Of a DNA stretch of 64,000 nt, positions 1 through 12,589 are shown one piece after another. Source of the DNA: Strongylocentrotus droebachiensis (lineage: Eukaryota > Echinodermata > Echinoidea > Camarodonta > Strongylocentrotidae); contig JAVYIG010000034.1 in assembly GCA_035222895.1 (NCBI GenBank), positions 248,001-312,000 of the forward strand, written 5' to 3'. The stretch's first letter is position 1. Every line of letters starts with the position of its first letter. Under the pieces are notes generated by a model that ran no database searches, had not been told where the DNA came from, and worked only from the letters and a program-made list of their open reading frames with translations. A program made the translations under genes and the position numbers.

Positions 1-15
1 TATCCTTTTCAGGAT

Positions 16-323
16 CTGGGAGGTGTTTCATAAAGCTGTTCGTAAAGTTACGCATGACATTACGAACGACTTGTATATGAAGTGCCAGATAGGATGCTCA
101 AAGTTTTTTCTGATATTTTCAATAACCTCAATTAAATTATGGCAAACAAATATACTTTGCATTAAAAATGTTTGTTTTCATAAGAATGTTAATCTACATC
201 TGCACAGTTCAACTTTAGTTGATGTATTTAATAATGATTGAGCATCCCATTTGGCTTTTCATATACAAGTCATTCGTAAAGTCATGCGTAACTTTACGAA
301 CAGCTTTATGAAACACCACCCTG
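16..323. mobile_element. Foldback MITE, GTTTCATAAAG family
   Basis: The two ends are inverted copies of each other for about 85-90 bases. The left arm (about 16-104) begins CTGGGAGGTGTTTCATAAAG. The right arm (about 237-323) reads CAGGGTGGTGTTTCATAAAG when reverse complemented, and the match continues through GCTGTTCGTAAAGTTACGCA. The roughly 130-base centre carries no gene. A structure with long inverted arms, short length and no open frame fits a miniature inverted-repeat element. I cannot define a target duplication: the flanks (GGAT and AACC) do not match. Related ends occur at 37585-37737 and 50676-50963. The superfamily is not assigned. Confidence 0.85.
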
Positions 324-3300
324 AACCTTAAATTTTCTCACAACTGCATTGAGTTTGCTTAAAAACATAAGTTTGTGAGAGTGTTTTCCTTGGGAAGAAA
401 TTCACTTTGAAAAAACATTTTGTGAGAATCATCAGTCAGTTGGGAATCGTCAGTCATTTGGCAACCAGACATAAGACAAACAGGCAAAAGAAATTGTTGC
501 GTTCAAATCATGAGACAGGAAAACATTTAGATATGAGACAGATACGATTTTAAGCCGTGAGAATATTGAAAATTTCCCATGAGACGTAAAGACTTAATCA
601 GTGCATCTCTTCTCCAAAAACAATGTGTTGCATGAATCAATCTTATGCAGTTTATTTTACAAAGGCATGGGTTATCAACTTTGATATTAGTAATGATTCA
701 TGAGCCTCCGCGTTTGTGGAGATTTAGGTTAGAGTTATCATTGCAAAAACTGTTACAGCTATCGAAGGCAAGGTTCAAGACATTGTCACCTCAGACAAGT
801 AACAATACCAAATTCCAATACAAGACAAAAAAAAAAGCAAAACTTTTGAAAAATCGAGCTTGGGCAAATAATATAGCTCGTTCATTACCTAATTAAAATG
901 TGTGAACATAATATAACTTCTATGAATTTATACAATAGGGTACTAGAATTTCCCTTGAGTTGATTTCATGGAGGTCTTAATTCATGCCCATGTTTTTAAG
1001 CACATCACTTTAAAACACAAATCATATTTGAAACATTGTTTGAAACGATAAATATCATCAATCTGAACATGCTGCTTGCCATCGCGCCAGATTGGACCCA
1101 AAATCTTGAGATAAGATCTAGATATCACAGATGATTTGCAATAGGCATCCTCCCTTAACGAAAAATGATGTGGACGTTATATTTTTGGCAAACAGGAAAG
1201 AGAGGGTTCCCACACAGGGCTTGCCGCACCACAGGAAGCCTTCACAAAGAATTGACGTCCTATTAGACTGCCCTCATCAGATCATTACTCAAGTGAACTG
1301 TAGAGACTCTCGGACTCCAAGAAGTATTTGCAGAACTTTTGCCCATTTTTGTCCATCGTTTGTAGCAAATAAGGCGTATGGGTCAGTATTTGAGTAGAAG
1401 AAATACTCCAAACTTGTGTGAGTTGCATGAATAATGAATGCAAATGAAGACCTTATAGATGTTTGAACTTTTGGGATTGATGGTATCTCAAACTTTATAA
1501 TGTTTGTTGTTGTCATTTTACAAGCAGCAATCCATACCTTAAACATTGTCTTTCGACTCTATGTTTTGCATGATAATATACATGTACATGTATCTAGTCT
1601 TACAAGGATATATACTGGCTCAGTCAAACAGTCAGCCATACCTGTTCATGACATATTTCACTGAAATCAACGATTTGGGCCAAGATATGCCAATGACAAT
1701 TCCCCTATTTACTTTTGGCATGACAACAGCAAGTCTTTCCTTGGAAATCTGCTAAATCATGATTATTTATAATTCCATCCTAATCTTAACAAATAAGCCT
1801 TCAAAATGTCATTAAACAAAATTATAGGCCCATATTACAAATTTTAGGTTTTCAATCCCCATGCTGTGCTAGATTCCTCATTTCTACTTCAAACCAACCT
1901 TGACCAATTACAATGCACATGATATTCGGCCAATTCGGGGCGGCCCTTATAATTAGCCAGTCCCCGGCTCCCTAATGAATATAACCCAGTACTTAAATCA
2001 AATGCCACTTTATTTACAGGTGTACTTTGACAGCTCCAATTAATGGGGAGCTGGACTATAGACTGGACTAGACTGACAGAAACAGCAGGATGCTCCAGAC
2101 TTGCTTGACCTGCCTCTTGACCAAGCAACCTAAACAGGCTCCTTATCATGATACATGAAGCTAGGCTATAAGGCTAAGTAAAGCCAGATTAATAATAAAT
2201 CATGCACCTTCTTGAATCTTCCAGAAGAGTGCCTGTCAAATCCAACTATTGTCATATTACAACAAACTTTATAAGCCTGGACATGAGTCTAGCTCTCTAA
2301 ACTCCACTCCAAACTGGACCTTTGGGACTGACCTCGAGACAAAGCTGACCTCTGGTCAATGACCATGGCAATGACCACTCTCCAGCCACAAAGAGGGTCT
2401 AATGACCCTGAGATCACAAGGCCGATGGTTGGATAATTTCAGAAGAATCAGTATACACCCTCAGGTCGATCCAATAAAAATATACAAAGTGCTGGGAAAA
2501 TATGGCTTCTTTCAGATCATTTGGGGGTATTGGGTCTGTGTAAACCTTGTGGTTGTAAAGCTGGGCAGTAAACGATATTGTTTGAGAGAATTTCTGTGCC
2601 GTCTCTCTAAATAGTTCTTTAAACAAAGTAAGATCCATCCCCCCCAAAAAAAAAAAAAAATAAAAATAAAAAAAATAAAGACAAGCAGCTCTATCGCGTG
2701 TGACCGGAAGCAAGGCCATCCTCTATCATGCGCATCTATTTGAGTAATATTAATCCTTCCTATTTGGGCCCATCTTCCCACAAATCTGTTTGATTATCCC
2801 CCTAATGAACAAACTTCTCTATCTTGATCTGTACAGCATACATCATTAACCTTGATGTATCAGCAGAATCTAAATTACTAAAATCAACTCGCAAACAATA
2901 AAATATTTGAAGGTTTGTGGAGTGCATTTCCTCAAAATAAAGAAACATGTAGAATTCAGTGAGCCCCAGAAATATCATGTACAGACCCTGAATATATATA
3001 TCTCAGTTAAACCCATGAGACCAAAGTCAGACTAACGACAGAATTAACAACAAATTTCATTTAACCAAAACTGTCAATAATTGATTGGTTTGGAATCAGT
3101 TCGGACGATGCATTGGCCTCCCACCTTCCTGGTTTGGCAGTGTGAATGAATTAGGCCTATTAGCCATAAAAATCCAGGTGTGATTTTATGAGGTTGTTTG
3201 CCCTTTTGAATGAATGAAATAACTGAGGTTAATAGAAATGGGCAACTTTAGCTGGGATTTTAGCATGTATATGTAAGATTCACAAATCCTTTTCATCACA

Positions 3301-3654
3301 TTTCAATTTGAGAGCTAGAAGTATTATCTATTGACTATTTAAGTCAAGAAATTTGAAACCAATACCCCTTATCCCTACAAACAGTTTTCTGCTACATTCC
3401 AAATAGCATTGAAAACCTTCGTAACCTTTTTAATCCCTAAGTTTTATGACAGAGAGTAAAAAGAAACTTTCTAAATGCTTTCTTGCAACTCATCATTGAA
3501 AACTGTATTACTTGAAATACTAGCTTAGACTCAGACAAGAGGCCTTTTGTTGCATTATTGAATACCTGTGAAAAACTCTGAATGGAATACCTAAGAGGGT
3601 AAAATGAAGAGAGGTATTCCATCCTGCATATCATTCAAAACTTGAAACCTTTCT
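324..3654. other. AT-rich stretch without a recognisable gene
   Basis: Only short open frames are present, none with a recognisable domain. The one low-complexity feature is a C run followed by an A-rich tract at about 2640-2679. I see no long inverted or tandem repeat here. Confidence 0.5.
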
Positions 3655-4112
3655 GCAACACTCTAAAATACCACTGACACTTTCTTAGCCTGAAAACCTC
3701 CACTTTGCTCTTATTCTGTTTCAAGTGCCATGACAGGTGAAAAAATAGAATGTTATCAAGTCTTCAGCCTATCATCCCCATCTCAGTAACACTATAATTC
3801 ATGAAAACTGGATATATAATTTGAAATACCATTCAACCTCCACTTTACCCTCTTGCCATCCCAAGTGCAAATGCAAAGTGAGAAGAGGAATGTTCTCCAT
3901 TCTTCAGCCTATCATCCCAATCTCACTTACACAAGAATTTACAAAAAAATGGATATATTATTTGAAATACCTCTCAAGTCTTAACCTCTCTCTTACTCTC
4001 TTATCATCCCACGAGCAAAGACAAGCAGAAAAATGGAATGTTCTCTATTCTTCAGCCTATCATCCCAATCTCACTTACACAAGAATTCACAAAAACTGGA
4101 TACATTTCTAGC
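3655..4112. repeat. Tandem repeat, about 144-bp unit, roughly 3 copies
   Basis: The phrase TCTTCAGCCTATCATCCC recurs at 3761, 3901 and 4049, giving periods of 140 and 148 bases. Each unit also carries GGATATAT followed by TTTGAAATACC and a CT-rich segment, then GGAATGTTCTC. The copies have diverged by substitutions and small indels, so the array is old or mildly constrained. The 96-codon open frame at 3821-4111 is a by-product of the repetition: the same residues recur in its two halves. Confidence 0.85.
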
Positions 4113-4674
4113 CCAAGGAAAATGATGGTTGACTCTATCAAGGCCGATGAAAGAAACCATCGGATTGTATAACAACTTTGTCACCCAACAGGGCAATGAT
4201 GTCAAGGAAACATTGCTGTGACGATATGCAACTAGTCTGGAAACACCATTCTACATTTCAGTCATTCTGGGACAGGATTGGTAAACGTTATATACTAACC
4301 ATAAATGTCACACCATGAATTTGAGTTAGCCATATATCCAAATGGACATTAATTTCAAATCAAATTCAAAATTTACAATCCTATGCCTATGGAGGGTTAC
4401 GAAGGCAAGCAAGCTTCATCAGTCAAGACTTCACACTTTGAAAGACTGTTTGTAAACATTATTGCAGGAGACACTCTCGCATGGAATAAATCAGTGGGCT
4501 TTTCTGCAAAGCCGAACAAATATTTTGACACTCCTAAAACAATTCCCCATTCACCTTCTAAGACCTATGCTCCTATACTGCATAATTGGTGAAGACCATT
4601 TTTTTCATTGGGAAAATACATTGAAGCATGTACATCGATCACACTTGACAATGTTAATGGCTCTGCATACATGC

Positions 4675-5090
4675 TCAAATGGATCACTTTATAATAAGTG
4701 TTTGGATAAATGCATGTGTCTAAATGTTTACACATTTGTGTAAGGCTCAACAAGAGCTTTTGATCATGTTTTGGCAGGATTTAGAAGAGATATTCTTGCA
4801 AAACTTTTGCAGTTTGTGAGAAACAGTTCCTGTGAACAGTTGATTACGCATTGAATGGGAATCCAGTTTGGGGGTTATCTGAAATGGATCACTTCATAAT
4901 AATGACTGTTTAGGTAATTGTGTCCAAATGTTTACACATTGGTGTAAGGCTCAAGAAGAGCTTTAGATCATGTTTTAACATTATTTAAAAGAGACATTCT
5001 CGTAGAACTTTTGCAGATTGTGAGAAACCGTTCCCGTGAATAATCTATTATGTATTGAATGGGAATCCAGTTTGGAGGTTATCTGGACCA
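4675..5090. repeat. Tandem duplication, 204-bp unit
   Basis: Two adjacent copies share AAATGTTTACACATT, GTGTAAGGCTCAA and GAATGGGAATCCAGTTTGG; the last phrase recurs 204 bases apart (4854 and 5058). A fragment of a third copy is suggested upstream at about 4449-4485, where a similar run ends in GAGACACTCTCG. The copies differ at many scattered positions. No coding role is evident. Confidence 0.8.
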
Positions 5091-5815
5091 TGACATTACA
5101 AAGCAATGACATCTTTATGAAATGTCAATAAACTGAGTTCTGAGCCTTTAACATGGATATCTATGAGAGGAGCATAGAGGCATCATGCACTGCTCAGCTG
5201 CTGTATCAAATGTGGGTCTGTACTGAGTAAGGGATACAACTTAAGGTCTGGACGAAGAGACTATGCAACAAGGAGACATCAAGTCCAATGCTTCCAACCA
5301 AGTACAACAAACAAATGCCAGTTGAGAGCCAGAAAGGAATTTACTCATATGATTTAACATGAAGCTAACGCCATTTCAGCCCTCAGAATACAATATACAC
5401 CACTTCAGATATTTCTTAGAGGGTCCAGGCCACTTTGAAATACGAGTCCCACAAACTATTTCCAATTCTGTAATTGAAGTAATTGTCCATCAACAAAATA
5501 GGGAAAAGAAAGAAAATATGTGGAGTGGAATTTGAGGTTGATGTTGATATTGGATGAGATTGTTTATTTATGAAAAAGTCAAGCAGTGAGACATGATCAC
5601 TCCTCTCTTTGGTTTTCGATACTCTTATTTCAGAATGTCTTTTCCAAGGAAATCTTCAAATCATACATTTATTGCAATACTATACATGTACAGACTACTA
5701 CCGGTATGTGTGTATTTGTTTTTCTTTCATGGACATGCATATTTATGATCAGATTTGATTATTTGCATTTGGGGAACAACCATCAATGTTAATTTCGCTT
5801 TCCAAATAATCCAAA

Positions 5816-5890
5816 AGATGCGACTGAGGTTTGAACCCAGGTCTGTATATTTGTGTACCAGAAAGCTGACCACTAGACCAACAAGCATCT
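5816..5890 (-). pseudogene. tRNA-like pseudogene or tRNA-derived SINE head
   Basis: Read on the minus strand, this 75-base segment has an A box like that of Glu/Asp tRNAs (TTGGTCTAGTGG) and a B box (GGGTTCAAACC). A plausible T arm is CTGGG, a seven-base loop, then CTCAG. The first and last six bases pair perfectly (AGATGC with GCATCT). A TTTT run follows the 3' end directly, as in pol III terminators. The anticodon arm does not fold properly: the stem is mismatched and the loop lacks the T expected at position 33. I therefore read it as a decayed tRNA copy or the head of a SINE, not a working tRNA. Confidence 0.6.
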
Positions 5891-7091
5891 TCCTGTATGT
5901 CTATAAACAAGCCCCACATCTATGCACTAACAGAACAACAAAAAATGAAAAGATTTTATTTAATTGTCTTTATATTGATCGCTTGTTTACATTCATCTAC
6001 TTTTTTGAAATCTTCAAAATGAAATGTATGAAATTAGAATAAAAAGGATGTTCTTTAAAAATGTGGTTTCTGTAGCAAGCAATAAATGTTACCTTTAACA
6101 TAAACTATGTTCGTTATAACCTCGTACATCTGTTCCATGTCAGCCTAGGTCTTATATGTCTCCTCAGAAAGGCAAAAGGGCAAGCGTCCTCAGAACATAG
6201 TTATAAATCATCGATAACATTATCTAGAGGGTATCTTATTCTAATCTTGGGCTTGCCACTCCCAAGGGAGAAATGGGCCATGAATGCAATCTTGAACTTA
6301 GAATTCCTGAAATGATTTGATGTGAACCTTTGTGTAAAGAAAGAATTTAAGCAGAAAATGAAACAGCTGTTAATCTATTTGAGTTTGTATCCTTTTTCTA
6401 GCTGGAGTCATGTCACTGTACATTGAGGTCTACAACAGCTACATGTATAGCTACTGTGTGTTCATTCATTTTTTTTCAGTGACTATTCAATTTTATTATG
6501 ACCATTTCATGTGTTATCCCAAGGAGTTGCAGCCTAACTCCTTGGTTATAGACATATCAATATTGACATTATTTTTTCCACTAATAAAAATAACTATCCC
6601 TGATTGCTACAATCACTGTTGTTATTGCCACTACTGCTTCTCCTACATGTACTACTATACTATGGCTTTGATTACCGCTAGTCCGCTATGAAATACTGCT
6701 ATGACAAATAATTTTGTTCAATATATTGTCGTTTGGCTTGTCATTAATCTACATTTGCCACTCCATACCCAGGAGATAAATGGGGAACTGGTGGGATGAT
6801 GATAGGCTTTGTGATAGTATCTGCCATGCCCTCATGGCCATCATATGGTAGGAATACTCGGAATATTCCGCCGGGAGTCCAGATGGTGCACACATTGTGT
6901 GTGTGTAAAATGACAGTCCTTAGAGATTTTATTTTCTACAAAGCGCTATGTAAATTCCAGATTTATTCATGAAAATTATTATCATATTCTTAGATATAAC
7001 AGTGCTATCTGCTTTGTATTTTTCCATTTACAAAAGTTTTGTTTCCTTCTGACTTGCAATATTTCTAGGGTTTACACTTCCCAAAGTAATA

Positions 7092-7113
7092 CCCCCCCCC
7101 CCCCCCCCCCCCC
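7092..7113. repeat. Poly(C) tract, 22 bases
   Basis: An uninterrupted run of 22 C in AT-rich unique sequence. It is one of about a dozen C or G runs of 10 or more in the window; see the finding on homopolymers. Confidence 0.95.
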
Positions 7114-9529
7114 TCAGTTAATGCAAATGCAAGCCCAACAAAATTCCTCTTGATGCTGCAAGGGGCATAAAAGGCTTATATATTGCAAGTAAATCACTCA
7201 TAAATGGGAGCATACATCTCTGGTTTCCCTTTATTATAGTACAGGGGGTTTCGAAGGTTACACAAAGCAAAATTGTGTGATAAATCATTCAGAAATTGCA
7301 TATTCTTTGCTTTAAGCTTTGAATTATGAAGGGGTGATAAATTGTACCCATATGTGTTTCAAGATTGCCATAAAAATTCACTCCCGAAGCTTTCGATATA
7401 ACAGTTGTTATTACCAATGCTACAACTACTTAATCTTTACTTAATTTGAAAATCAGAGACAATATCATTATTTTAATACAATGTGCTAGTAGTAAATAAG
7501 TAATATAAATCATATAGTTTTATCTATAGCATATCTTCTCACAATAGCACGTCATCAATATGCTGATATACATTTAAAAGTTTGCATAAATGATCTTCTC
7601 ACAGTTATGAAAACTGTATCAAAAATATTCCCAGAGATAATGATGAAAATAGTATTAATATTATCCCAATGAGGCTGATTTCAGTGTATGCAACATTTGG
7701 TTGCATTAACTTAAATAACTGTTTAAAAATCTTTTCATATTACTAATTTTTGTTAACAAAAAAATCCTAACTGATTTCTTTTCTCCAATGAATGTACTAC
7801 GGAAAGATTAAAGTTTTAACAAAAATTATTTTAGACTGCAAATAAATATGAATAACATTTCAACATGAATAACTTAAATACAGAAAGAGATTGAATTATT
7901 ATTCACTCTCATCATTCCCATTGGCTTCTCAGATTCGATGTTCTACATGGGAATTTATTCTGTAATTTTACTACCATTGTAATAAGGTGCTAATGAGGCT
8001 CCAGAATCAATAGAGTTTTATCTAAGATTTGCTCTTTTCGAAGGTTAATGTGTTTATGAGTGACAATCTTGAGCATTTATTGCTTTGGAATTGCTTCTTA
8101 TCTTCACAATTTATAGAAACAGGTGAGGAATCGTAAAGATTAAAGTGACAAAAGTGACAAATTATGTCACAGCTAAGGTACTTCTAGTGAACTCCTGTAA
8201 TTTAAAGTTTGAGGTCGCTTTTAAGGTCATACAAAATGGTAAAAATAAGCAAAAGCTGTTTTGAAGAATGATTTCTACGATTTTTTTAAAATATCCAAGA
8301 GCACAAGATATTGTGTCATGTTCAAATAAACTGTATTATTTCACTCAATGGCTTTTTAAAAATTGACTTATTTTGAGAATCCAATGAACTGTTTTGTTTT
8401 CACAGCTGCCATGAGGAAAAAAACACTCTGAAATAACATTGAAATTTCTAGTTCTACATATCGAAAAGTACAGACGTATCTCACATTTCCCGGTAACTCA
8501 TCCATTCCCATATACTAAATGAAATGCAATGTTTACCAAGCAATTCAGATCAATATTTATCTGTCGAGATTAAATAGATGAGATATAAAGAGGAGTATTT
8601 TGTGGACACATGGCGGCTAATGGTTCATATTTCCTCAGTAATAGGTCTCTAAGTTTGTTTTTCTATACGATTATTGGTATAAGAATATCTTGTTTATGAC
8701 GATTATCGCAAATTTGAATGAGGGTTATAAACTGATAAGATTTAATGAGTTCTAATGGATTTTTTTCTGATCGGCTTTAAGCCCTTAACAATTGAACCAT
8801 TTCCTTCAACAAGATGGGAGTTTGTTTGTACTTTTAGGTTGACTGAAATTCAACTTGAGATAATTAGCCTCATTTATTCCCACAAAGACTTTCTATACAA
8901 AATCATTTCATGCGGATACTTGTCATTTCATAATATGTTTTCCCAAAACTTTGACAAAGTTTGGATAGGTGGAAAATTGGGTAGGCCCAGTTCTTGTATG
9001 CTCCAAGCACGCCTGTTACTCTTTTGAGTCTTTGTTCAAAATCATGAAAGCGCTTATTGCAAAAATAACACACACCTTTCGGTCTCTTTATACCCAAATT
9101 CATTGTCCCATGCCCCATCCATTTCCATAAAAACATTGGTTATTCACGTCATATTTTGACACCAAGCATAACCAGATTTTCGCCTTTGAGGGAATATTTA
9201 TCGAAAAACAAACCACAAAAGTGGGGCACTACGCTGCATTAATTTTGCTGCCAATTTCCTATACGGAGGATGGATAAATCTTTAGGAAAAACATGGTTGG
9301 TGTTTATGATGAAATCAAATATTGTTTAATGGAACTTGTGACTAAACATTGAACTTTTCCCCAATTTATTCTTCTCATTTTTGAAGTAATACAGGTTTAA
9401 AGTGGAATGCTTGAGGTGTTTTCATGTTGTTGAAGAAAAATTAGACTTCCTGTTGAAAAACGATGAAAGTTCCAAAGTAATCAAGAAAAAGAAAAGAAAT
9501 TTGTGAATGTCACCTTCCAAGTTGGCCAC

Positions 9530-9930
9530 CTATGAACCCCCAGCTAAGTGTGGCTTATGAACCCCCTTCCCTTTATCCCTTCTCTTCTTTGCCTATTTTT
9601 CTCTATCTTCTCCTCCCCATATATATGGTGCCCCTAACTCCCTTCTGTCTCCGTCTCCTCCTCCCCTCCCATGTCTCTTCCTTCCCTCTCCCCCACCCTC
9701 TGTCTCTATCTGCCTCCCTACATCTGTCTGTGTGTCTCTCTCCCTTTCCCTATCATGATCTATCCTAAGTTCCATTACCACCCCCCCCCCCCCACATTGG
9801 AAAGAAAACCTCCTTACTTCTTGCCTGTCTCTCTGCATGTCAACCTTCCCTTTTCACATCTCTCTCTCTCTCTCTCTTTGCTATATCTTTTACACCCCAC
9901 CCCACTCCCTATCCAATCCAATCCCATTAT
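9530..9930. repeat. Pyrimidine-rich low-complexity block
   Basis: The plus strand is nearly all C and T, with a 13-C run at 9781-9793 and a (TC)n run near 9861-9878. Ser/Leu/Pro-rich open frames over it are composition artefacts. Confidence 0.85.
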
Positions 9931-10018
9931 ATCATTATCAACCTGTTAACATCCTTTTCCTTTTCTTATTTTCTCTCAAAAAGTCAAGTTCAATGACAGT
10001 GTGATTGAATCTGACTTG

Positions 10019-10387
10019 ACTCTTATATGCTTTTCACATCTACCAAATATTGCTTAACCCCGGGAAATAGGTGGGGCTAAGGGGGGGGGGGGGGGGTCTT
10101 AGCCCCACCAATTCCTTCCTTAGCCCCACCAATTACCCGGGGTAATTTTAGCCGGCTTTCTGTTCACATTACGTTTTGCCAAAGTGGGCTAACCCCACAA
10201 ATAGTACGGTACTATCTGGCCCTGCAAAATAGCAGGGTTAGCCGGGCAATTGCGGGGTTAGCCGGGCAATTGTGGTGCTAAGCTGCGTAGATGTGAACAG
10301 CAAAAAAAATAGTATGGGGTTAAGGATAGTATGGGGTTAAGGATAGTCCGGGGTTAAGAAAAATAGATGTGAAAAGCATACAAGAGT
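10019..10387. mobile_element. MITE with TATGCTTTTCACATCTA ends
   Basis: The left end reads ACTCTTATATGCTTTTCACA and the right end, reverse complemented, reads ACTCTTGTATGCTTTTCACA; both continue into TCTA and then TTAACCCC. The inside is built from variants of GGGGTTA and TTAGCCCC in both orientations. It includes two copies of GGGTTAGCCGGGCAATTG and three of a 17-base AGTATGGGGTTAAGGAT-like unit near 10310-10355, plus a 16-G run at 10081-10096. No coding frame is present. The ends are clear, but the flanks show no convincing target duplication. Confidence 0.8.
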
Positions 10388-12589
10388 ATCAGAAATCCAA
10401 TTAAGCTTAAAGTACAGGTTATCAAAATAGAGTGACCTATCGTTGACTTCTCATAATACATCAAGTGTCACACTCTGCAAACTAATCTTCTTTTCAAAGC
10501 TTCACAGTCATGCTTTCGTGAAATGCAATGCCTTTCAAGCATGGTGTAATAAACTGATGACTATTTATTTAAGGCACCTGTTACAGAGAGTAAATGCCCT
10601 TATTATTATACTTAACATCCTTTCCAAGAACAGCAACTTTTTTTAAAAAGAGACTTGAACAAATTATTAATCAATAGGTGGGGACCACAAACCACTTAAT
10701 TAGTATTCAAAAGAAAATATAAAATCAAGAAAATAGTTACAGCTTGTTTCCAGAAAATTACTCAGATCTTATTTCAGACCTACATGTTTTCCTTTTAAAA
10801 AACCTACCCAAACCCAAGGTAGAAATCAAAATTTCATTCTCTTTTAACACTTTTAAGTAAAATTCCTGTGATGTCAATACATATGATAGGATCAAATCAT
10901 CTTTAGATTAGCCTTAGACCTATACTTTTACGCTAATCTTGATACTGCAAAGTATTTGTAGTTTACAGCTCTACCAAAGAGGTTGGCATACTAGGCTTGC
11001 CGAAAGATGGAAGTTCTAGTGGGTATGGTCAAGGGACAATTTAGCCACAGATAATTAAGAGAGATGGAATAACTCTACGCTAGGTCCCTAGGAAAGAAAA
11101 ATCTGTAAATTTGTATATGGTAGTAATTATAAAGTGGTCTATTCTCCCTGCGAAAGGTTAAACGGTTGTCAAAAAAAACCTTGCGAATCCCTAACCGTTT
11201 CTGAGCAATAGTCACATGCAGAGCAAAAACATCCTGTTATCTCATCAAATACAATCACTTGAAACCTACACTCAAGGTATTCACACTATCTTGACATTTT
11301 GTTGAATGGTTGCCATAGTAATGGTCTAGACTATCATTCTTTACTTTTCCACCCCAACCTCCCTCTCTCTCTCTCTGTCTCTTTCTGTCTCTCTCTCTGT
11401 CTGTCTCTCTCTATCTCTCACTCGATCTGCTATATCCATCATGCACCCCCTTAACTATACTGAGCGATTTAGAATGCTTGTTGAAGTACATTCCCTATTT
11501 GTTGTTGTTGTCAATTTGTCTTGTGGAAGGCACTACATCCCTGAAAGTATTAAAAATTTCTGCCTGAAACTACCAAGACTTTCAAGCAGTTTTAATATAT
11601 ACTTGAAAAAATCAGTAATACACATTGACATGTTCCCAGCTAAAGAATTGCCTTTGAAATTTGATGTTGTGAGCTAACATAACTATGATTACCACCATTT
11701 CTCATGAACAAAGAATGCAATATACAAAAATCAAGTTCTCTTACGTAATTTTGATTTGATTTCAAGAAACAGTACACTTAAGTATAGATATTGTCTTCGA
11801 GGTTAATTGAAAGATATCTTGAAAAAAACGTTGTCTAAGTTAAGGAAGAGTGTGACATCTTCTGACTTAATGAATTCAGGTCTTGTCTCTCAACCTGGCG
11901 CTCAGTCATCCAGCCACAATAGGAAATCCCTTTGGTCCTCTTTACCCCCATCCGTGACCCGACATTGACCCCTGTGTCTTTGACACAAGCTCCACCCCTT
12001 CCTCCTTCTCAGACGAAGAAGCAACTTTGCGCGCTTCCTCTCATATCCCAGCAGGAAATCTTCCTTGAGCTGTAACTCTTTTCTTGTTGATTCACAAGTT
12101 TATGCAAGATGAGTCTCTGAAGCAAAGTTATGACGTGTGTTTATAAAGCTATGAGAAGGTAGATCGACTCGCTTACCAAATGGACAGGTAATACTGTTCG
12201 AAATTAAATAGCATCAACAAGTCTAGAATTTCAACACTGAGACTGGAGAGCAGAAAATGTGGTAATCATGATGATAATCCAAGGAGTTACCAAGGCTAAC
12301 TCCTATGGATAAATTGAATAAACTCTTTCTTGATAGTACTGAGGGCATGACGACTGACAATCCAGGAGTCCTATGCCTGACCGGTCATATGACTCATGGT
12401 GTCCTTAATAAGTTCTGCTGGAGGAAACAAGCTTGATCTCAACCACATTTCTAGGTGAAAATAAGGGTTACCGGTATTCTGTTTCCTCTGACAACAGAAC
12501 ATATCTCAAAGTGTAAGAGGGCAGGTGTATTCAATGTTATCATCTCCAAACAGAGGAAACTTTAACTTACCCTAACTCCCTTATACCTT
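10388..12589. other. AT-rich stretch without a recognisable gene
   Basis: A (TC)n-rich tract lies at about 11357-11428. The remainder is unique sequence with short open frames only and no repeat structure that I can support. Confidence 0.5.

Larger units (their letters stand above)
5105..9520. other. AT-rich stretch without a recognisable gene
   Basis: Apart from the tRNA-like element at 5816-5890 and a run of 22 C at 7092-7113, I see only unique AT-rich sequence with short, chance-length open frames. Confidence 0.5.
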